A DNA stretch of 64,000 nucleotides, taken from contig CM066735.1 of NCBI GenBank assembly GCA_033961575.1, positions 86,059,449 to 86,123,448 on the forward strand, in the 5' to 3' direction. The DNA comes from Aselliscus stoliczkanus (Eukaryota; Chordata; Mammalia; Chiroptera; Hipposideridae). Numbering within the stretch: the first letter of the stretch is position 1; every line of letters begins with the position of its first letter. Below the pieces are notes generated by a model. That model saw only the letters and a program-made list of their open reading frames with translations, was not told where the DNA came from and searched no databases. Positions 59,097 through 64,000 of this stretch are shown here, in pieces. Made by a program: the position numbers and the translations under genes.

Positions 59097-60254
59097 TCAC
59101 ATATTTACCAAGCACTCTTCTGGGCTGAGCATACAGTGGTGCCTCTTTTGTACCATAAACAAGTGAATAAATGATGAAGTAAGAAAATCTGATACAATGT
59201 TAAGAAAGTAAAATAGAGTAATGGAATGCAATGGAAGAACAGGAATGTGAATATCCAGGGTCAACAGTATCCCAAGCCTAGTAATCACCAAATACAAAGC
59301 CCTAATGTGATATTCAAAATGCAATGCCCTTTCCCAAAAGTGAGAAAGGTACAAAACCCAGGGGCAGGAGACTTAATTGAGTAGGTTCTTATTTATGGGG
59401 AAAACTGGATTTGGGGGGCATGGTTAGGGGAATCAGAGCTTGAATAATAATATGAAAACTCTCATAAGTATCTTATATTCACTAAAATGATACAACAAAC
59501 TATACATCAGGAGAAAATATCAATGATGTTTATTTATTTAAATTGGTAGTAATGTTTATTTCTGTCTTAATTTCTAGTAGTCATTAGGCAAATTTCCTTC
59601 CTTTGGAAGTAAATAACAAAATTAAATAAGAAAAAGTGTGAGACAAATCATCTCAAATGTTCTTTGAGGAGTAGAGCTGTGTTATGATGTTTCAAGTCCA
59701 AAGTCCAAAACTCAGCGTTGCCTCCTCCAGCACGAAAAGTCACATAGCCGCCTGCCTGCCTCCGGATGTAGGAGAGCGGGACGAGGAAGGCACTGCATAC
59801 GTGCCCTTCATCTGTGCCTTAGGCACAGACAGACATTTGAGGTATAAATTGTTCTACCTACACCCAGGAGTTCGAAGGGGAAAGCCACTTCACAATGCTA
59901 ACTACCTTTCTGCCCTCCAGTAGTTTTATAAATCTCTTCAAAAATGTCCTAATCCTTAATTTCAATTTAAGTCTCCCCCTGATAGGCCTCCAATCTTCCT
60001 TTTTAGTTAATAATTCCCTTCTTTACCCTTAAATTTCAGAATATTTGAGCAATAGACACATGAATGAAATTGGTGATGGTAAGACATTAGCTTTGTATCT
60101 GCTAATCTTCTTGCATCTATAATAACGATGGGATTTCCAGACCCCTTGTCAAAAGCAGTCTTTGACGCTGACACTGTGTTGTTTCCAAATGGAATATACG
60201 AGGCCATGCATGTTTAGATCTTCTCCCCATTTTCACAGCCAGAAAAGCCACTCA
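59094..60254. other. No assignable feature
   Basis: Short frames only; no named repeat recognised. Confidence 0.4.
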
Positions 60255-60765
60255 GCCTGACTTATTTCATTTAGCATAATACCCTCTAGGTCCATCCACG
60301 TTGTTGCAAGTGGTAAGATTTCATTCTTTTTTTATGACAGAGTAATACTCCATTGTATATATGTACCACAATGTCTTTATCAAATCATCTGTTGATGGAC
60401 ATTTCAGTTACTTCCACATCTTGGCTATTCTAAATAGAGATACAGTGAGCGTAGGGGGACATAAAGAACAAAATAGACAAATAAAACAGAAACAGAATCA
60501 TAGATACAGAGAACAAACTGATGGTTATTAGTTGTGAGGGGCCTAGCAGGCTGGGTGAGAAAGGTGAAGGGATTAAGAAGTACAAATTGGTAGTTACAAA
60601 GTAGTTATGGGGATGTAAATTACAGCATAGGAAATATAGTCAATAATATTGTAAAAACTATATGTAGCATCAGGTGGGTACTAGGCTTATTGGGGGGATC
60701 ACTTCACAAAATATATAAATGTCTAATCACTATGCTGTACATCTTAAACTAATATAAAATAATGT
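60255..60765 (+). mobile_element. L1 insertion with 5' inversion
   Basis: The right part (60463-60765) is a plus-strand L1 3' end: AAAGAACAAAATAGACAAAT, GATACAGAGAACAAACTGAT, GTGGGTACTAGGCTTATTGG and ACTATGCTGTACATCTTAAA. The left part (60255-60460) is the preceding ORF2 end in opposite orientation: GCCTGACTTATTTCATTTAG through ATCTTGGCTATTCTAAATAG. This is the layout produced by twin priming. Clean target-site duplications and an A tail are not visible. Confidence 0.87.
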
Positions 60766-61470
60766 TGAGCAGAGCTGTGGTCTATTTCTTGGGCCGAAGT
60801 TCTCTGATCAACTTGAACTATCCAGAAATTTCTCTGCTCTGCTTCTGCTCCAGTTTTCAAAGACGAAAGCATTTTGTCCACAAGCTTTCTTTTAATGCAT
60901 TTAGCTCATTGTATTTGTGATCTGTCTTTCAAATGTCCCTCCATTTCAGTTCAAATGAAGGTTTTATTTTCAGTGGATTTATAGATTATAGGCCATTCCT
61001 TAGACTTGCTCTTATGTTTCATAACATTCCCAATTTCTGTCTGGTTGAAGACACTGTCTGTGGCTCCAAAGTATTTAAAAAGCTAACATGAAACCATATG
61101 ATGGTAGACGACATTAGGAATCGGGGAGTAGGGGGAAGTGGGGCAGGGGGTATCACAGAGCCCCACAGTCTCTCCTATGTTCTGAAACAAGGTGAATAGA
61201 AATTTGAGGCACCCAATCTAATGGTGCCTAAGTAGGCCTAGCATAACAATGCCAGGTTAAATAACATGGTTTGTAGCTCTGCTGTGAGCCAACACGAATA
61301 GTACAAAACTTTCACACACTCAAAGACCTGTAAACAGGGGCTCTGCTTTTTGGGATGTAAGTTTCACCTTAGACTAAAAAGTCTTTGCTTTACTCTCAGA
61401 AATATGAAGGTTGATCAATTCTTGGCTCTTTTTTTTTTCTTTGTATATACTTTCTTCTCACTCACTCATC
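60766..61470. other. No assignable feature
   Basis: Nothing recognised. Confidence 0.4.
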
Positions 61471-62465
61471 AATCTCACTCAGTCTCATTGCTTGATGTCC
61501 CATCAATATACTTACTGTTGACACTCAAGTTTATATTTCCTTCTCTAATCTTTTCCTTGAATTCTAGAATCATATGTTCAACTATACTGACCACCTCAAC
61601 TTAGATCTCTAATAAACTTCTCAAACTTAACACATTCAAAGCAAAACTTCTGATCTTCCTCCCCAAACCTATTCTACTTCTTTAAATGGCAAGTCCATTC
61701 TTCCAGTTTCCCAGGCTAAAAATCTTAGAGTCATCTTTAACTCTTCTTTTTTTCCCTTGCTTATAAACCTAGTGGTCAGGAAATCTTGATGACTTTCATT
61801 GAAAACCTATCCCCAAACCGACAACCCTGTACTACTTCCATTTAATAATCTTGGTCCAAGTTACCATAATTTCTCATCTGTAACAAATGTGGTAGCCTTC
61901 TAACTGGCTTCCCTACTGCCACCCTTGCCTCTGTATCCTAGTCTTACCCTGCAGACACAAACATTTTTCAGAAACATATTTTAGATTATGGAACTGTGGG
62001 ATGATTTCCCATGTCACTTGGGCAAATCTACACAACTGTAACAAGTCCCTCTATTATTTTTCTCCCTCATACCTCCCTGATCCCTCCAATGCACTCCTCT
62101 TAGCTCACTGTCCCAGCATCACTGGCCTCCTTGCCATACCTTTTTGTTTGTTTGTTCATTTGAAGCTGTTCCCTGTGCCTGAAATGCTCTGTCACCTCCT
62201 TTCCCTCATAACTGTATGACTCAACTTGCCACCCATCCCCCACCCCCTTCTTCCTCCTAGCCTTTGCTTTAATGTAATCTTTGCAATGTAGCCTACTGAC
62301 CAAGTCATTTTACTCTGGAAATCCTCCTCCAACCTCTGTAATTCATAATGCCCCTTATCTTCCTTTACTCTTTGTTCACTGGTGTGTTCCAAGAATTTAG
62401 AGCAGTGCCTAGCACGCTGTTGGTCCTTATGAAATATTAGTATATTTGTATGAACGAATGTTGAT
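61471..62465 (+). mobile_element. L2-like ancient LINE fragment, long
   Basis: TTGATGTCCCATCAATATAC, TTAGATCTCTAATAAACTTC, GTAGCCTTCTAACTGGCTTC, CTGTTCCCTGTGCCTGAAAT, CAGTGCCTAGCACGCTGTTG and TTGTATGAACGAATG are in the same order as in L2-like 3' regions. No intact frame. Confidence 0.6.
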
Positions 62466-63425
62466 ATAATTCCGGCTAAAGCTAATCTGTGCCCACACAA
62501 ACAGGTCAGGGTAATTTGTGGAGGCCTCCGCAGTCCACGTCTGTTAAAAAAAAAAATAGCTGCATAATCACCGTAGAAGCTGCTACAAATTACCAAGATC
62601 AAAAACCAGAGAGGCCTGAGTTTATGAAACACTGAAGTGTGAAGCCCAAACTTCCTGATTAAACCAATAGCCTTTGTGTTGCCATGGATTCATGGATTAC
62701 TTCAGTCTCTGAGTGTCAGTTCTTACACCTATCTACCAAAGTTCCCAGTGGATTCACTGATTGAGAGTTTTATGAAATAATAAATAACATTCCCCTCTTG
62801 CCTTTCTGAGATCAGAAATAAAGAATAGATAAGTGAATTAATTAGATGGATATCAAACTATCAACTTTATTTGTGGGAGAGGAGAAGATGGCTTGGGCCC
62901 ATGGCTACAATCAGTTTCCTGATGCATCCTCCATTCTTTTTGATTTGTTCATTAATAAAATCCACCACAAGTCTGTGGACCAGTTTAAGTCTTTAAAGTA
63001 CTGATTCCTGAGGAAAAAGGCTTTATGTCCTGAAATGTGGGAAGGGAGAATGGTTCAAAATAAAGATAAATTTTATCTATTGCTAGATTTCACTATGGGG
63101 AAAATTGCAAGTAAAGAATGAGTCCTTCAGAATTAAAGTTTCCATACTCTTCTAGGCTGACATAAGCCAGAATATTCCATCAAATAAGATAATTTTGCAA
63201 ACTCTCTATGGTCTTCTTCATTTTTCTACTTTTATAAGCTTCTAAAAGGAAGGAGAACAAAGATAAAATTCCTGTCAGTTCCACTAGCTAATTATTTTCT
63301 CCTCCTTCTCTTCCTTGCCCATCTTTCTCTCCTTCTCCTTTACATTTTTATTCCCTTTTCTGATTGTAGTCTTCTTTTGTGACCTAAGAAAAAGGAGGCT
63401 GAAACTTTTGGCAACTTGAATTTCT
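62466..63425. other. No assignable feature
   Basis: Nothing recognised. Confidence 0.4.
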
Positions 63426-63426
63426 C

Positions 63427-63548
63427 TGCCCCCCTCCCCTCCCCTCCCCTCCCCTTCCCTCCCCTCCCCTCCCCTCCCCTCCCTCCCCTCCCTCCCTCCC
63501 CTCCCTTCCCTCCCCTCCCCTCCCCTCTGCTCCCCTCCCCTCCCCTCT
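63427..63548 (+). repeat. (CCCCT)n minisatellite
   Basis: About 24 CCCCT-like units with single-base variants. The minus strand has more than 20 runs of three or more G. The 132-codon proline-rich frame across it is an artefact. Confidence 0.96.
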
Positions 63549-64000
63549 ACATTCCTCAGCTATCTTTTTTTCTTTCCCTTCCTTTCTTTTTCATTCCTTT
63601 CCTCTCCCTCTCCTTTCCATCCTTCTTTTCCTGCCCCCTCCCCCACCTCTGTCAGTTTGGATTTTGGGTTGTTTTCATTTATTCCACACCCCGTAAGCCC
63701 AGATGTTTTAAAGTTAGTTGCAAAGAATTGTGTTTTCTTGTTTCCTGTACGTCATCTTTTCCTAGGGCGATAAATCCTAAAATTCTTGAGCCAACAAATC
63801 ACCAAGTTACATAAACAAAGAGTAGGCAAAGCACATGATGACTGAGGTATTTTAATAGCTATGGTTATCCCAGCAGCAAATGTTTTCTGTCACCTTCTCT
63901 GTAGCTGACTGCCATTTCAGATGCCATTGGTCCATGAAATTATTTAAGATTCAGTTCCAAAGCACAAGTACAGTTGATGTTTCTAGACACGTCCCTGCTA
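63549..64000. other. No assignable feature
   Basis: Pyrimidine-rich up to about 63650, then ordinary sequence. Confidence 0.4.

Noticed and set aside
58555..59166. 203-codon plus-strand open frame
   Set aside because: It runs antisense through the L1 ORF2 fragment, the Tigger-like element and the TG/TA repeat.
63416..63814. 132-codon proline-rich frame
   Set aside because: Encoded by the CCCCT minisatellite.

Overview
This window looks like gene-poor nuclear DNA from a placental mammal, AT-rich and either intergenic or deep intronic. I found no convincing protein-coding exon, functional RNA gene, CRISPR array, operon or prokaryotic feature. The most frequent young repeat is a tRNA-derived SINE of ten copies. 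Its head has Pol III A- and B-box-like motifs, and its long form ends in AATAAA followed by TCTTTTTT. From memory this resembles the Rhin-1-type SINEs of horseshoe and leaf-nosed bats, so a yinpterochiropteran bat is my best guess; the family name needs a library search. Old mammal-wide repeats (MIR, L2, MER2/Tigger, hAT, MaLR LTRs) fit any placental.

Layout. 1-11 kb: an old hAT element with another DNA element nested in it (1.0-1.4 kb), a short SINE (1.6 kb), a minus-strand L1 in which 5'-UTR-like sequence abuts a 3' UTR with no ORFs (4.1-5.6 kb), a MaLR-type LTR (5.7-6.1 kb), a complete but internally deleted mariner with perfect 28-bp ends (6.95-7.52 kb), a perfect 31-bp palindrome (8.36 kb), and a hAT element split by a SINE (9.9-10.3 kb). 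11-24 kb: L2 and MIR fossils, an old L1 end, a full-length SINE with a possible 3' transduction (17.6 kb), a SINE pair (22 kb), and several microsatellites and C-rich minisatellites. 24-38 kb: mostly unassigned sequence plus MIRs, a MaLR-like LTR (30.1 kb), a mariner-type MITE next to a palindromic AT tract (33.1 kb), and a very young-looking SINE with a 37-T tract and a perfect 17-bp target-site duplication (33.7 kb). 38-50 kb: two solo LTRs, one carrying a Tigger-like element at a TA site (44.0-44.5 kb), a MER2-like Tigger, a purine tract beside a Z-DNA-prone repeat (45.4-45.8 kb), and a 78-bp palindromic MITE (48.7 kb). 50-64 kb: an unidentified internally repetitive segment (50.6-51.1 kb), two separate L1 insertions 78 bp apart (57.4-58.7 kb), a second Tigger-like element (58.9 kb), an L1 with a twin-priming inversion (60.3 kb), an L2-like block, and a CCCCT minisatellite (63.4 kb).

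The genes do not work together in any system, because the only coding traces are decayed transposon fragments. Two minus-strand open frames (207 and 179 codons) outside recognised repeats are listed as unproven. The informative content is the history of insertions: nested elements, target-site duplications, an inversion and deletion derivatives. I saw no evidence for a new biological system.
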